In this document: piece by piece, positions 5,931 to 5,974 of the stretch
Position numbering within the stretch: the stretch's first letter is position 1
How the letters are laid out: the number at the start of each line of letters is the position of its first letter
Assembly (NCBI GenBank): GCA_028696285.1
Contig: JAQVHJ010000163.1
Span: 1 to 5,974, forward strand
DNA from: a bacterium
GTDB lineage: Bacteria; AUK180; JAQVHJ01
DNA length: 5,974 nucleotides
Direction of reading: 5' to 3'
Notes under the pieces: model-generated
Seen by the model: the letters and a program-made list of their open reading frames with translations, nothing else
What the model was told of the DNA's origin: nothing
Databases searched by the model: none
Made by a program: the position numbers and the translations under genes

Positions 5931-5974
5931 ATGAAACAATTATTAAAGAGATATTTTCCCGGATTAATTATTTC
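5931..5974 (+). CDS. N-terminus of an unidentified protein, cut by the window end
   Basis: Only 14 complete codons are visible: MKQLLKRYFPGLII, open to the window edge. Three basic residues within the first seven (K2, K6, R7), followed by hydrophobic residues, resemble the start of a signal peptide or membrane anchor, but this is too short for any family assignment. A GAAGG site at good spacing supports the start. The gene is separated from era by about 300 bases of repeat-bearing spacer, so it probably has its own transcription signals. It runs in the same direction as the upstream genes. Confidence 0.6.
   Translation, partial: MKQLLKRYFPGLII

Noticed and set aside
5572..5939. Two reverse-strand open frames (5572-5904 and 5754-5939) across the spacer
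   Set aside because: They translate the repeats themselves (for example 'RLPRFARND' and 'VIARSP', typical false products of GTCATTGCGAG repeats), overlap the end of era, and lack family similarity or a clear ribosome binding site.

Overview
The window is a single-direction (+) run of housekeeping-type genes from a bacterium with moderately AT-rich DNA. It is followed by a roughly 300-base repeat-bearing spacer and the first codons of another gene. The protein set (bacterial SucC/SucD, YegS/DagK-type lipid kinase, CBS-containing CorC/HlyC protein, DUF502 protein, Era) and clear AGGAG-type ribosome binding sites show that it is bacterial. The DUF502 gene and the style of dispersed repeats suggest a Gram-negative, probably environmental or uncultured lineage (for example Desulfobacterota, Omnitrophota, Schekmanbacteria or similar). 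That placement is a low-confidence impression; no rRNA or other marker gene is present to settle it.

Layout: (1) 1-993, the 3' seven-eighths of sucC, cut by the window edge. (2) 1015-1881, complete sucD, 21 bases downstream. (3) 1897-2787, a diacylglycerol/lipid kinase-like gene, 15 bases downstream. (4) 2819-4057, a CorC/HlyC/CNNM-type membrane protein that most likely starts at a CTG codon just after a strong ribosome binding site. (5) 4061-4747, a DUF502 membrane protein, 3 bases downstream. (6) 4737-5630, era, overlapping the previous gene by 11 bases. (7) 5631-5930, a non-coding spacer with an array of diverged 7-base repeats, a pair of inverted REP/MITE-like arms about 100 bases across, and a potentially structured leader containing a near-perfect hairpin. 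(8) 5931 to the end, the N-terminus of an unidentified, possibly exported or membrane-anchored protein.

The spacing and overlaps from sucC to era suggest one co-transcribed unit, with no visible terminator or convincing promoter inside it. It joins the substrate-level phosphorylation step of the TCA cycle (SucCD), lipid phosphorylation, two membrane proteins and a ribosome-assembly GTPase. CorC/HlyC next to era is a recurrent bacterial arrangement; attachment of sucCD and a lipid kinase to it is less usual.

I found no convincing new multi-gene system. The items most worth a second look are the CTG start and degenerate DUF21 domain of the CorC-like protein, and the repeat-packed spacer after era.
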